Counted from the stretch's first letter, positions 1 to 8,147 are shown. The stretch: DNA of 64,000 nt from Amycolatopsis iheyensis (GCF_024703995.1 NZ_JAMXQV010000025.1:62001-126000); one strand, 5' to 3'. Translations and numbers: made by a program. The notes: generated by a model from the letters alone, not told the origin.

Positions 1-498
1 GCCGCCGTGGGCGAGCAGCAGGCCGCCGATCGTCGGGCCGAGCGTGGGCGCCAGGATCGACGACGCCGACGTCAGGCTCAGCACCCGGCCCATCCGCGCC
101 GGGCCGGCCTCCCGGGCCAGGATCATCTGCCCGACGGGCATCGACAGGCCGCCGGCCAGGCCCTGCGCCGCGCGCAGCGCGATCAGCACCCCGGCGGAGC
201 CGGCGAACCCGCACGCCAGCGAGGTGAGCGTGAAGAGCGCGATGGCGCCCACGTACACCGTCCGGGCGCCGAAGCGCGCCGCCGCCCAGCCGGTCACCGG
301 CAGCACGGCGGCCATGGCGAGCAGGTACGCCGTCACCAGCCACTCGACCGTGGTGAGCGGCGAGCCGAGGTCCGTCGAGAGCCGCCGCAGTGCCACGTTG
401 ACGACCGTGGAGTCCAGCAACGTCATGAAGGACCCGACGACGACCACGACGATCATGCGCCGCAGCGCGGGCGACAGCGGTTCGGACGCCCCGGTCAT
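1..498 (-). CDS. MFS drug exporter, DHA2-like, partial (C-terminus beyond window)
   Basis: The reverse strand reads from an ATG at 498 with GGAGG seven bases upstream and stays open to the window edge, so only about the first 166 residues are present. The translation begins MTGASEPLSPALRRM, then a first hydrophobic helix followed by FMTLLDSTVVNVALRRL, a motif typical of EmrB/QacA-type 14-helix proton antiporters (the D in LLDSTVVN lies in helix 1). Further helices and a loop reading RAAQGLAGGLSMPVGQM follow. The usual family length is about 450-520 residues. It sits at the end of the minus-strand methoxymalonyl cassette, 70 bp after fkbH, and may export the product. A GTG three bases upstream of the ATG is an alternative start. 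Confidence 0.85.
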   Translation of the reverse strand, partial: MTGASEPLSPALRRMIVVVVVGSFMTLLDSTVVNVALRRLSTDLGSPLTTVEWLVTAYLLAMAAVLPVTGWAAARFGARTVYVGAIALFTLTSLACGFAGSAGVLIALRAAQGLAGGLSMPVGQMILAREAGPARMGRVLSLTSASSILAPTLGPTIGGLLLAHGG

Positions 499-549
499 CA
501 CGCCCCCTCCGTCACGGTGTGTCCCCCGACGCCGGACAGCCGGTGAAGA

Positions 550-562
550 CCGATCGTATCGG
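550..562. promoter_or_regulatory. Palindrome CCGATCGTATCGG upstream of the exporter
   Basis: A perfect 5-3-5 inverted repeat lies in the 70-bp gap between the fkbH-like stop and the exporter start. Its size suits a TetR-family operator controlling the efflux gene, but no TetR gene is adjacent inside the window. It could also be chance in GC-rich DNA. Confidence 0.3.
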
Positions 563-567
563 CCCGC

Positions 568-1647
568 TCAGCTGTTCGCCCTCGGCGTGAGACCGGCCGC
601 GGTGACCCGCATCGTCGTCTCGGGTGGCTGCGGTGCGGGAACCAGGTGGAGCCGCTGCACCTCGCCGGGCGACCCGGTTCCGGCGTGACACGCGCATTCC
701 GCGTGCTCCAGACCGGCGAAGCGGTACGCGATCTCCATCATGCGGTTGCGTTCGGTGCGCCGGAAGTCGGCCAGCAGGTGCACGTTCGCGCGCGCCGCCG
801 CGTCGACGATCCGGCGGAGCAGGACCGAGCCGACGCCGCAGGCCACGACCCGGCAGGAGGTCGCGAGCAGCTTGATCCGCCAGGCGGCGGCGAGCCGTTC
901 GAGGAGGATCACGCCCACGGCGCCGTGCGGGCCGAACCGGTCGGCGAGGGTCGCGACGAGGACTTCGTGGGCCGGGTCGGCGACGAGCGCGTCGAGCGTC
1001 TCCCGCGAGTAGGGGATGCCGGTGGCGTTGAGCTGGCTCGTCCGCCGCGTCAGCTCCTCGACGCGGGCGAGGTCGCCCGGCCCGGCCCGGGCGACGACGA
1101 GTTCCATGCCGAGGCTCTTCAGGAACTCCTCGTCGGGGCCGCGGAAGGCGGCCCGGTCCGCCTCGCGCCGGACCCGCGCCTGGTACATCGCCCGCCGCCG
1201 GGTCGCGTCGGCGGTCACCGTGGCCGGGCTGAACTCGGGCAGCCCGGTCAGCGAGGCGGCCCGCTCGGCCGGGTAGCAGCGGATCCGGGGCAGGGACCGG
1301 GAAACCTCGGCGCGCTCGAAGGGCTGGTCGTCGACGAAGGCGACCGTGCTTTCGGCGAAGCCGAGTTCGGCGACGATCGCGCGCACGGCGTCGGACTTGC
1401 GGCCCCAGCCGATGCGCGGCAGGACGAAGTACTCGGCCACGGCCAGCTCTTCCAGGCGCTGCCAGGCGTGTTCGTGGTCGTTGCGGCTCACGACGGACTG
1501 CAGCACGCCCCGCCGGTCCAGTTCCACGACCACGCGGCGGATCTCGTCGGCGACGTGGACTTCGGGGTCCTCCAGGAGCGTGCCCCGCCACAGCGTGTTG
1601 TCGAGGTCCCAGATCAGGCACTTCACGAGATCTTCCTGCGGGCTCAC
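568..1647 (-). CDS. fkbH: FkbH-like HAD-superfamily glyceryl-ACP synthase
   Basis: FkbH proteins load a glyceryl group from 1,3-bisphosphoglycerate onto an ACP, the first step towards methoxymalonyl-ACP. The 359-residue product has the HAD nucleophile motif DLDNTLW near residues 14-20, a second HAD motif FVDDQPFER, and a C-terminal GNAT-like half containing QLNATGIPYS, which is characteristic of the FkbH family. Length is typical. The GTG start at 1647 is preceded by AAGGGA at a good distance. It is the last gene of the cassette transcribed leftwards and follows the KAS III gene by 12 bp. Assignment to the family is firm; the exact acyl product is inferred from the neighbours. Confidence 0.9.
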   Translation of the reverse strand: MSPQEDLVKCLIWDLDNTLWRGTLLEDPEVHVADEIRRVVVELDRRGVLQSVVSRNDHEHAWQRLEELAVAEYFVLPRIGWGRKSDAVRAIVAELGFAESTVAFVDDQPFERAEVSRSLPRIRCYPAERAASLTGLPEFSPATVTADATRRRAMYQARVRREADRAAFRGPDEEFLKSLGMELVVARAGPGDLARVEELTRRTSQLNATGIPYSRETLDALVADPAHEVLVATLADRFGPHGAVGVILLERLAAAWRIKLLATSCRVVACGVGSVLLRRIVDAAARANVHLLADFRRTERNRMMEIAYRFAGLEHAECACHAGTGSPGEVQRLHLVPAPQPPETTMRVTAAGLTPRANS

Positions 1648-1659
1648 GGATCCCTTCCC

Positions 1660-2622
1660 CTAGAACTCCCAGAGGGTGGCGGTCCACGCCGCCACCGGGC
1701 TGTTGCTCAGGACGAGCACGAGATCGCCGGGCCGGAGCCCACCACTCGCCCGCACCCGGTCGAGGTTGAGGACGACGTCCATCGCGCCGAGGTGGCCGAA
1801 GCGGGCCAGGTGTTCGCCGCACACCGGGTGGACGCGCAGCCCGAGCGACCGTTCGTAAAAGGTGTACGCGCTCGCGGTCACGTTCGGCAGGAGGGTGGTG
1901 GCGACGTCCGCCTTGGTGGCGCCGGCCTCGGCGAGGACCTCCTCGACGAGGTGGCCGAGCCGGGTGCGGCTCTGCATCGCCAGGTCGAACCGGTACTGGT
2001 CGAGGTCGCGGCACTCCTCCCGCCACCGCGCCAACGGCGTGTCCTTGTAGTCCACCCGGAACAGGCCGTGGAACCGGCCGTCGGCCGCCATCCGGTGGGC
2101 CCTGAGCACCGGGCGCCCGTCGCGGACCAGGGTCATGGCGAAGGCGCCGTCGCCGATCACCGTGACGGGGAAGCGGATCCGGTCGACACCGGTCGGCCGG
2201 CTCGCGTAGGTGATCATGACGCTGTCGCGGGCCGGGTCGGCGACGAGCAGATCCCTCGCCAGCGACCACGCCGCGGCCGAGCCCGCGCAGCCGAGGCCGT
2301 CGAGGGTGAACGGGAACGTGTCGCGCAGGCCGCTCTCGAACTGGATGTGGCAGGCGTCCGAGCCGATCAGCACCTCCGGCGCGCGGGAGCCGATCGCGAT
2401 CAGCTGGTCCGGCACGCGCGGGTCATCGGCGAGCAGGTCCCGGCAGGCCTGCGCGGCCAGGTCGACCGGTGTCTTCCCGTCGAAGACCCCGACCGTCCGG
2501 ACGCCGCTGTGCGCCACGAACTCCCGTTCCCGCGCACCCAAGCGCCGCGTTTCCGGCAGTTCGGCCACCTCGACCAGGTCGCCGGGGAGCAGGCACGCGA
2601 TGGCGCCGATGCCGATGGTCAC
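1660..2622 (-). CDS. KAS III-like acyltransferase/ketosynthase
   Basis: A 320-residue FabH-like thiolase-fold protein. The nucleophilic Cys is visible in TLDGLGCAGSAAAW (about residue 112). The usual PHQAN histidine motif is replaced by LLPNVTASAYTF, and the GNTSAAS region reads FGHLGAMD, so the triad is altered relative to FabH, as in acyltransferring KAS III enzymes. GTG at 2622 overlaps the acyl-CoA dehydrogenase stop (GTGA), which indicates translational coupling. Canonical methoxymalonyl cassettes do not need a KAS III; it may move the extender unit or another acyl group to a partner, or act in offloading as in tetronate pathways that pair FkbH-like proteins with a KAS III. Its role is not proven by sequence. 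Confidence 0.8.
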   Translation of the reverse strand: MTIGIGAIACLLPGDLVEVAELPETRRLGAREREFVAHSGVRTVGVFDGKTPVDLAAQACRDLLADDPRVPDQLIAIGSRAPEVLIGSDACHIQFESGLRDTFPFTLDGLGCAGSAAAWSLARDLLVADPARDSVMITYASRPTGVDRIRFPVTVIGDGAFAMTLVRDGRPVLRAHRMAADGRFHGLFRVDYKDTPLARWREECRDLDQYRFDLAMQSRTRLGHLVEEVLAEAGATKADVATTLLPNVTASAYTFYERSLGLRVHPVCGEHLARFGHLGAMDVVLNLDRVRASGGLRPGDLVLVLSNSPVAAWTATLWEF

Positions 2623-3722
2623 GAATGCTCCTCGATGGCTCGGCGGGCGAGGACGAGCTGGCAGATCTCGGACGTGCCTTCGATGAGCTCCATCAGCTTC
2701 GCGTCGCGGTAGGCGCGGGCAACGACGTGCCCGTCCTGCGCCGCGGCCGAGGCCAGGACCTGCACGGCACGCGCGGCCCCCGCGGCGGCGTTGCCCGACG
2801 CCACGTACTTGGCGAGAACGGCGTCGGTCACCAGGTCCGGCGAGTTCCGGTCCCAGCTGTCGCTGGCCCGTTCGCACGCGAGCGTCGCGGTGCGCTCGGC
2901 GACGTGGAGGTCGGCGACGTGCCGGGCGACGAGCTGGTGCCCGGCGAGCGGCGTCCCGAACTGGTGCCGGGCGCCGACGTGGCGGACCGCGGCGGCCAGG
3001 CAGGCCCGCAGCATGCCGACGCAGCCCCAGGCGACCGACAACCGGCCGTGGGTCAGCGCCATGGTGACGAGCACGGTCATCGGCAGCCGGGACCCGGCGA
3101 GCAGAGCGGAACGGGGCAGCCGCACGGAATCCAGCCGGACGTTCGAGTGCCCGGCGGCCCGGCAGCCGAGCGGGTCGGGGATCTTCTCGACCGTGACGCC
3201 GGTCGCGGTGGCCGGGACCGCGGCGATCGCCGCGCCGGATCCGTACGTTCCGGCGACCAGCAGCAGGTCCGCGTACGCGGCCGCGGTCACCCAGACCTTC
3301 TCGCCGGAGACGACGATCCCGTCGGTGTCGGCGGAGTCGGTGATCCGGGTCGCGACGGCCGAGAGGTCGCTGCCGGCTTCCGCCTCGCTGAAGCAGACCG
3401 CCGCGAGGTCCCCGCCGGTGAGCCGGGCGAGCAGGCCGGCGCGCTGCTCGCGGTCGCCGAACCGCCGGATGGTCCAGGCCGCCATGCCTTGGGACGTCAT
3501 GACGCTGCGAAGCGAGCCGCACAGGCTGCCCGCGTGCGCGGTCAGCCTGCCGTCGGCCAAGCCGGACAGGCCGAGGCCGCCGAACTCGGCGGGAACGGCC
3601 GCGCAGAGGACGCCTTCGCCGCCCAGCCGGCGCAGCAGCTCCCGGGGGAGCGCACCCGCGACGTCCCAGGAGCCGGCGTGCGGCCCGGCCGCTTCGGTCA
3701 GGAGCGCGGCCGGGTCAGCCAC
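2619..3722 (-). CDS. fkbI: Acyl-CoA dehydrogenase of methoxymalonyl-ACP pathway
   Basis: The 367-residue flavoprotein has acyl-CoA dehydrogenase signatures: CFSEAEAGSDLSAV in the mid domain and YRDAKLMELIEGTSEI near the C-terminus, with the catalytic-base Glu in EGTSEI. In methoxymalonyl pathways this enzyme (FkbI) is one of two dehydrogenases that oxidise glyceryl-ACP towards hydroxymalonyl-ACP. It starts with GTG at 3722, overlapping the upstream ACP stop by 8 bp, and its own stop overlaps the KAS III start. The surrounding fkbH, ACP, O-methyltransferase and 3-hydroxyacyl dehydrogenase genes make the pathway assignment strong. Confidence 0.88.
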   Translation of the reverse strand: MADPAALLTEAAGPHAGSWDVAGALPRELLRRLGGEGVLCAAVPAEFGGLGLSGLADGRLTAHAGSLCGSLRSVMTSQGMAAWTIRRFGDREQRAGLLARLTGGDLAAVCFSEAEAGSDLSAVATRITDSADTDGIVVSGEKVWVTAAAYADLLLVAGTYGSGAAIAAVPATATGVTVEKIPDPLGCRAAGHSNVRLDSVRLPRSALLAGSRLPMTVLVTMALTHGRLSVAWGCVGMLRACLAAAVRHVGARHQFGTPLAGHQLVARHVADLHVAERTATLACERASDSWDRNSPDLVTDAVLAKYVASGNAAAGAARAVQVLASAAAQDGHVVARAYRDAKLMELIEGTSEICQLVLARRAIEEHS

Positions 3723-3987
3723 CGGCGGTGATCCGGGTGATGAGCGCGACCATGGTGTCGACGGTGCGGAAGTTCTTCATGCTCAGGTCGTCGCCCTCGA
3801 TGGTGATGCCGTAGGTCTGTTCGATGTGGACGACCAGTTCCATCGCGAAGATGGACGTGACGGCGCCGGAGGCGAACAGGTCGGACGTGGGGGCCCAGGA
3901 CTGCCGCGTCCTCGTCTCCAGGAACCCCGTCAGCTCCGCGCGGGCGGACTGCGCGGTGAGCTTCCCGGCATCGGCGATGTCTGTCAT
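3715..3987 (-). CDS. fkbJ: Acyl carrier protein for methoxymalonyl unit
   Basis: A 90-residue carrier protein. The phosphopantetheine attachment Ser lies in GAVTSIFAMELV, a variant of the usual DSL motif (TSI) seen in FkbJ-like ACPs that hold glyceryl and methoxymalonyl groups. It is one of two free-standing ACPs in the window; the other (5774-6037) has a classical LDSL motif and belongs to the divergent operon. Translation is coupled to the dehydrogenase gene downstream through an 8-bp overlap. Confidence 0.88.
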   Translation of the reverse strand: MTDIADAGKLTAQSARAELTGFLETRTRQSWAPTSDLFASGAVTSIFAMELVVHIEQTYGITIEGDDLSMKNFRTVDTMVALITRITAGG

Positions 3988-4030
3988 GGCTCACTCTTCT
4001 CCGGTCGGTGCGGGCTGGGGGCCGGCGAGG

Positions 4031-4699
4031 TCAGCCGGGACGTTTCCGGGCGATGGTCACGCCGTCGGCGATGGCGAGCAGGGCGATGTCCACGCGGGGG
4101 TCGTCCCGCAGCCGCGCGTTCAGCTCGGCGACGGCCAGGGTCGCGGGGTCGGTGGCGGCCGGATCGACGACCCGGCCGAACAGGAGTGTGTTGTCCACGA
4201 CGACGAGTCCGCCGGGGCGGACCAGCGCGAGCGCGTGTTCGTAGTACGGCACCGAGTTTTCCTTGTCGGCGTCGACGAAGACGAAGTCGAAGCTCTCCGG
4301 GCCGTCCCGCCGGAGCAGGTCTTCGAGCGTCCCGAGCGCGTCGCCCAGCCGGAGGTCGACGCGGTCCTCGACCCCGGCGCGCCGCCAGTACCGGGTCGCG
4401 ATGCCGGCCCAGGTTTCGCTGATCTCACACGTCACCACCCGGCCGCCCGGGGGGAGCGCGCGGGCGAGGCGAAGGGTCGTGTAGCCGGTGAACGTCCCGA
4501 CTTCCAGGATCGAGCGGGCGCCGGTGCTCGCGGCGAGCAGGCCCAGGAACTGGGCTTCCTCGGGCATCGCCAGCATCGTTTCGAGCGCGGGGAACCGCGC
4601 CGTCTCCCGGCGCAGGTCCGCCAGGACCTCGTCCTCGTCGAGCGACACGCGCCGGACGTAGGCGGCGAGATCCGCGTCGATGGTCAGCTGTCCGGCCAC
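4031..4699 (-). CDS. fkbG: SAM-dependent O-methyltransferase (family 3)
   Basis: The 222-residue protein has the SAM-binding motif ILEVGTFTGYTTLRLA, the acidic CEIS motif, and FVFVDADKENSVPYYEHAL followed by VVVDNTLLFGRVVDP, all characteristic of the caffeoyl-CoA/catechol O-methyltransferase family that includes FkbG and MdmC. The GTG start at 4699 has GGGGAGG six bases upstream. It is predicted to methylate hydroxymalonyl-ACP to methoxymalonyl-ACP. It lies between the dehydrogenase and ACP genes of the cassette, with 41-43 bp gaps on each side. Confidence 0.9.
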   Translation of the reverse strand: MAGQLTIDADLAAYVRRVSLDEDEVLADLRRETARFPALETMLAMPEEAQFLGLLAASTGARSILEVGTFTGYTTLRLARALPPGGRVVTCEISETWAGIATRYWRRAGVEDRVDLRLGDALGTLEDLLRRDGPESFDFVFVDADKENSVPYYEHALALVRPGGLVVVDNTLLFGRVVDPAATDPATLAVAELNARLRDDPRVDIALLAIADGVTIARKRPG

Positions 4700-4740
4700 T
4701 TCGTGCCTCCCCGGGGTTCGCGTGTCGTCAGTGCGGTTCG

Positions 4741-5607
4741 TCAGTACGGGTAGAAACCCCGGCCGGACTTCCGCCCGTGGTCGCCGGCCGCCACCTTCGC
4801 CAGGAGCAGCCCGGCCGGGCGGAAGGTGTCGTCGCCGGTCCGGTCGAAGAGCACGGCGAGCGAGTCGGCGAGGTTGTCGAGGCCGATCAGGTCCGCGGTC
4901 CGCAGCGGGCCGAGCGGGTGCCCGAGGCAGTTCTGCATGAGCAGGTCCACGTCCGCGGCCGAGGCCCGGCCCTCTTCGACGATCTTGATGGCGTCGTTGA
5001 TCATGCGGTGCGAGACCCGGCTGGTGACGAACCCGGGACCGTCGCCGACCTCGACGCCGGTGCGCCCGAGCCGCGCGAGCAGCGCCGACGCGCCGGCTCG
5101 GATCGCGTCGGAAGTGCGGGATCCGGGGACCACCTCGACGGTGGGGACGAGGTAGGCGGGGTTCATGAAGTGGATGCCCAGCACGGTTTCCGGGTGCGGG
5201 ACGCCGGCCGCGAGCTCGTCGACCGGGATCGACGAAGTGTTGGTCACGATCGGCACGTGCGGGCCGACGGCGTGGGAGAGGGCGGCGAGCACCCGGGTCT
5301 TCACAGCGGCGTTCTCGACGACGGCCTCGACCACGGCGTCGGCGGGCACGCCGTCGTCGAACACGGCGTCGTCGACCGAGGTGGTCGCGCGCACCGCGCC
5401 GAGCGGGGCGTCGCGGTCGAGCGCGCCGGTGAGCGTGGCCAGCCGGAGTTCGCGGGCCACCCGGCCCGGGGCGGACGCCGCCTTCGCCGGGTCGACGTCG
5501 ACGAGCACGACGTCGAGCCCGCGGGAAACACCGAGGGTGGCGATGCCGATTCCCATTACCCCGGCACCGACGACGGTCAATCGAATTCTGCCGTCCGCTT
5601 CGTTCAC
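4741..5607 (-). CDS. fkbK: 3-hydroxyacyl-CoA dehydrogenase family, methoxymalonyl pathway
   Basis: An approximately 288-residue NAD-dependent dehydrogenase. The N-terminal Rossmann motif reads VVGAGVMGIGIA; HFMNPAYLVPTVEVV contains the family HFxNP motif, and GPGFVTSRV matches the conserved segment before the C-terminal domain. In FkbK-type enzymes it oxidises glyceryl-ACP. The GTG at 5607 is chosen because GGGGA stands a few bases upstream; another in-frame GTG at 5634 would add nine residues but has no ribosome site. This is the first gene of the leftward operon, so the promoter should lie in 5608-5773. Confidence 0.88.
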   Translation of the reverse strand: MNEADGRIRLTVVGAGVMGIGIATLGVSRGLDVVLVDVDPAKAASAPGRVARELRLATLTGALDRDAPLGAVRATTSVDDAVFDDGVPADAVVEAVVENAAVKTRVLAALSHAVGPHVPIVTNTSSIPVDELAAGVPHPETVLGIHFMNPAYLVPTVEVVPGSRTSDAIRAGASALLARLGRTGVEVGDGPGFVTSRVSHRMINDAIKIVEEGRASAADVDLLMQNCLGHPLGPLRTADLIGLDNLADSLAVLFDRTGDDTFRPAGLLLAKVAAGDHGRKSGRGFYPY

Positions 5608-5668
5608 AGGATTCCCCAGTTCCGCATCGACCACGGAATGTTCCAGGGGGCCGCCGGGGTGTCAACAT

Positions 5669-5697
5669 CCGGTGCCCGATCGGGCCTGCCCGATCGG
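5669..5697. promoter_or_regulatory. Candidate cluster operator A in divergent promoter region
   Basis: The 166-bp gap between the leftward methoxymalonyl operon and the rightward ACP/KS/NRPS operon contains CCGGTGCCCGATCGGGC at 5669-5685, with a perfect 12-bp palindrome inside. A second GCCCGATCGG follows at 5688-5697. The first 17 bases match a site at 28435-28451 (opposite orientation) in 16 of 17 positions, and related palindromes stand at 30542 and 52418, each upstream of a cluster operon. Confidence 0.55.
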
Positions 5698-5773
5698 CGA
5701 CTACGGGAGACATCGATTGCCCGTCAACGGTTTCGTGATGGTCGCGGCGGGTCGGCTCGTGTACCGTCGAGCC

Positions 5774-6037
5774 ATGTTTTCCCTTTCGGCAGACGAGGTC
5801 GAATCGAGGATCAAGCGAATACTGGTGGAGGACGCCTATCTCGATCTGCCGGTGGATTCCATTCGCGCGTCCGACGGGCTGGCCGTCGATCTCGGCCTCG
5901 ACTCGCTCGGTTTCACCGAACTGCGGGTGCAGTGCGAGCGGCAATTCGCCACGAAGATTCCCGACGAGCAGTTCAACTCCGTCCGCTTCCACTCCGTCGG
6001 TTCGGTGCGCGACCTGATCCTCGAACTGCACCGCTGA
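5774..6037 (+). CDS. Acyl carrier protein, stand-alone
   Basis: An 87-residue ACP starting at ATG 5774. The phosphopantetheine Ser is in GLDSLGFTELRVQCE, a classical LDSL motif. It begins the rightward operon and is followed three bases later by a ketosynthase, then a KS-like protein and an AMP-ligase. That grouping suggests a dissociated mini-synthase that builds or loads an acyl starter on this ACP. No strong Shine-Dalgarno sequence precedes the start. Confidence 0.88.
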   Translation: MFSLSADEVESRIKRILVEDAYLDLPVDSIRASDGLAVDLGLDSLGFTELRVQCERQFATKIPDEQFNSVRFHSVGSVRDLILELHR

Positions 6038-6039
6038 GG

Positions 6040-7236
6040 ATGGCCGGACCGGTGACGCCCCCGCGCGACGACCCGATCGCCGTCACCGGGATGGCGTGGG
6101 ACACCGCGCTCGGTTCCGGGATCGAGGAAGTCTGGCAACGGGTGCTGGCGGGGGACGACGGCTTCCGGGCGTTCCCGTCGGCCGTCCCGGTGCGCAACGA
6201 ACTGGCGGCCCGGCTCGCCACCGGACCGCGGCCGGGCGGCTTCGCCGAGCAGTACGTGGCCGTCACCACCGGAACCGCTCGCCGGGCGCTGGCGGACGCC
6301 GGGCTCGCCGACGCGACCGGCTGCCGGCTGGTGTTCGGGACCAGCCTCGGCCCGCACGCGGACGCGCCCGCGGCCGGCTCGCTCCACGCCTGGGCCGCGG
6401 AGACGGGGCGGCGGCTGGCGGTGGCGACGGCACCCGTCGCCGTTTCGACGGCGTGTTCGGCGGGTTCGGACGCGCTGACCGTCGCGGCCACCCTGATCCG
6501 CGCCGGCCGGGCCGACCGCTGCCTGGCCGGCGGCGTGGACCTGCTTTCCCCCGCGAAGCTCCTGGGGCACTCGGCGATGGGTGTGATGTCCCCGACGGTG
6601 CTGCGGCCCTTCGACACCGGCCGGGACGGCACCCTGCCCGGTGAAGGGGCCGCGGTCCTGGTCGTGGAGCGGCTGAGCGCCGCGCGGGGGCGAGGGGCTC
6701 CGGTGCACGGGTTCCTCCGCGGGTGGGGCTCGGCCAACGCCGGAACGTCGCTCAACGAGCCCGACACCTCCGGGGTCAGCGGGGCGCGGGCCGTGCTGCG
6801 GAGTCTCGCCACGGGCGGCTGCGAGCCGGCCGACGTCGGCGTGATCAGCTTGCACGGCACCGCGACGGCGGCCAACGACGACGCCGAGGCGGAGGTCGTG
6901 CGCCGGGTCTTCGGCGCCGGCGCGCGCGGTCCGGTCGTGCTGGCCGCCAAGGGCGCCTTCGGGCACACGCTCGGCGCGAGCGGGGCGATCGAGACCGTGC
7001 TCGCGCTGCTTGCCCTCCGGGATTCCACGGCCCCGCCGATCGCGCACCTGCGGGCCGCGCCGCCGGATTTCCCGCTACCGCTGCCGATCGGCGCGCCGAT
7101 GGCGGTCTCGGGCGAGTTCGCGCTGAACCTCACCCTGGGCATCGGCGGCTTCACCACGTGCCTGCTGCTGCAACGAGGAGACGACGCAGGCCGACGCGAT
7201 CTCTCCCGGCCCGCCTCGTCCGGGGCGATCCGGTGA
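6040..7236 (+). CDS. Stand-alone beta-ketoacyl synthase
   Basis: The 398-residue FabF-like ketosynthase has the active-site Cys in VAVSTACSAGSDAL (about residue 139), the first His in SLHGTATAANDDAEAE and the second in KGAFGHTLGASGAIE, so the Cys-His-His triad is intact. GIGGF near the C-terminus also matches the family. The start ATG lies three bases after the ACP stop. Its last roughly 25 codons (from about 7168) are the first copy of the repeat family that fills the following 400 bp; the stop overlaps a GTG in the frame of the next gene. It probably works with the preceding ACP and the truncated KS-like protein, for example making a short acyl chain for the NRPS; the chain is unknown. Confidence 0.88.
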   Translation: MAGPVTPPRDDPIAVTGMAWDTALGSGIEEVWQRVLAGDDGFRAFPSAVPVRNELAARLATGPRPGGFAEQYVAVTTGTARRALADAGLADATGCRLVFGTSLGPHADAPAAGSLHAWAAETGRRLAVATAPVAVSTACSAGSDALTVAATLIRAGRADRCLAGGVDLLSPAKLLGHSAMGVMSPTVLRPFDTGRDGTLPGEGAAVLVVERLSAARGRGAPVHGFLRGWGSANAGTSLNEPDTSGVSGARAVLRSLATGGCEPADVGVISLHGTATAANDDAEAEVVRRVFGAGARGPVVLAAKGAFGHTLGASGAIETVLALLALRDSTAPPIAHLRAAPPDFPLPLPIGAPMAVSGEFALNLTLGIGGFTTCLLLQRGDDAGRRDLSRPASSGAIR

Positions 7237-7686
7237 GTGCCGCGATGAGGAGGCGGCGGATGCCTACCCGATCCCCCGACTCTCACGAGTCCCGCCTCGT
7301 TGTGGGCGCTGTGATGAGGAGGCGGCGGATGCCTACCCGATCCCCCGACTCTCGCGAGTCCCGCCTCGTTGTGGGCGCTGTGATGAGGAGGCGGCGGATG
7401 CCTACCCGATCCCCCGACTCTCGCGAGTCCCGCCTCGTTGTGGGCGCTGTGATGAGGAGGCGGCGGATGCCTACCCGATCCCCCGACTCTCGCGAGTCCC
7501 GCCTCGTTGTGGGCGCTGTGATGAGGAGGCGGCCCATGCCGACGCGATCCCCCGACTCCCGCCCCCGTGAGTCCCACCTCGCTGCGGGTGACCCGGCGAG
7601 CGCTGCAACGAGGAGACGACGCATGCGGACGACGCGATCCCCGGACTCCCTCCCGGCCAGCCTCGTCGCCGGCGATCCGGTGAGCG
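7168..7686 (+). repeat. Tandem repeat of a gene-junction segment, 69-bp unit, seven copies of varying divergence
   Basis: Four nearly identical 69-bp units start at 7244, 7313, 7382 and 7451 (unit 1 shows one visible difference, CTCAC versus CTCGC). A diverged longer unit starts at 7520, and two older-looking copies flank them at about 7168-7243 (coding the ketosynthase tail) and 7606-7686 (start of the next gene). Each 69-bp unit contains GAGGAGG, six bases, then ATG. Because 69 is divisible by three, the downstream gene frame stays open through all copies. The outer copies both end in GATCCGGTGAG, where the ketosynthase stop overlaps a GTG. The block is an expanded translation-initiation/gene-overlap region, not a CRISPR. 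Confidence 0.9.
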
Positions 7687-8147
7687 TGGTCGTCGCCGAC
7701 CTCGGCGACGTCGAGCGGCGTGGTCCGCGCAAGTTCGCCGATCCCGCCGCGTGGCTGGTCCGGTCCGCGCTGGAGCGGGCCCGGCCCGCGGGGCCCGCCG
7801 GCGGCGCCGTCGGGGTGATCGGGATCAGCGAGGTCGCCACCCGGCAGACCCTGCTGGCCGTGGCCGCGGACGCCGCGCTCGGGCACAGCTCGCCGCGCCG
7901 GTTCGTCGCGGCCGGCCCGGGCACCTTGATCGGTCTCGGCTGCGTCGAACTCGGCTACACCGGGCCGAGTCTCCTGCTCACGATGCCCGAGGCGCCCGGG
8001 CGCGAGCTGGCCGGCGTGCTCGCCGAGGACTGGCTCACGAGCGAACCACCCGCTGCCGATAGCGTCGCGATCGTTTCGTACACCGTCGACGCGCCGGACG
8101 CGCACCGCGCGACCTGTCACTGGGTCGCGGCCGGGGCGTCGGCGTGA
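7623..8147 (+). CDS. Truncated ketosynthase-like protein, no active-site Cys
   Basis: About 174 residues if started at ATG 7623, which has GAGGAG seven bases upstream. The same frame is open back to the GTG at 7233 through the repeats, and a GTG at 7680 is a further possible start. The body resembles the N-terminal half of a thiolase-fold ketosynthase: a GVIGISE strand, then ALGHSSPRRFVAAGPGTLIGLGCVELGYTG. Where an active KS would have the Cys motif it reads SLLLTMPEAPGRE, so it cannot act as a conventional KS. Single-domain KS N-terminal proteins of this kind (Pfam Ketoacyl-synt_2 type) occur beside dissociated KS/ACP sets. It may be a partner subunit of the preceding KS, like a chain-length factor. 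The next gene overlaps its stop by 4 bp. Confidence 0.6.
   Translation: MRTTRSPDSLPASLVAGDPVSVVVADLGDVERRGPRKFADPAAWLVRSALERARPAGPAGGAVGVIGISEVATRQTLLAVAADAALGHSSPRRFVAAGPGTLIGLGCVELGYTGPSLLLTMPEAPGRELAGVLAEDWLTSEPPAADSVAIVSYTVDAPDAHRATCHWVAAGASA

Noticed and set aside
7244..7519. Tandem repeats considered as a CRISPR array
   Set aside because: Units are contiguous with no unique spacers, are 69 bp long and carry ribosome sites and in-frame starts; no cas genes are nearby.
7283..7924. Repeat-containing minus-strand frame with PPPPHHSAHNEAGL units
   Set aside because: It is only the antisense reading of the 69-bp repeats and has no start signal; the sense strand explains the structure.
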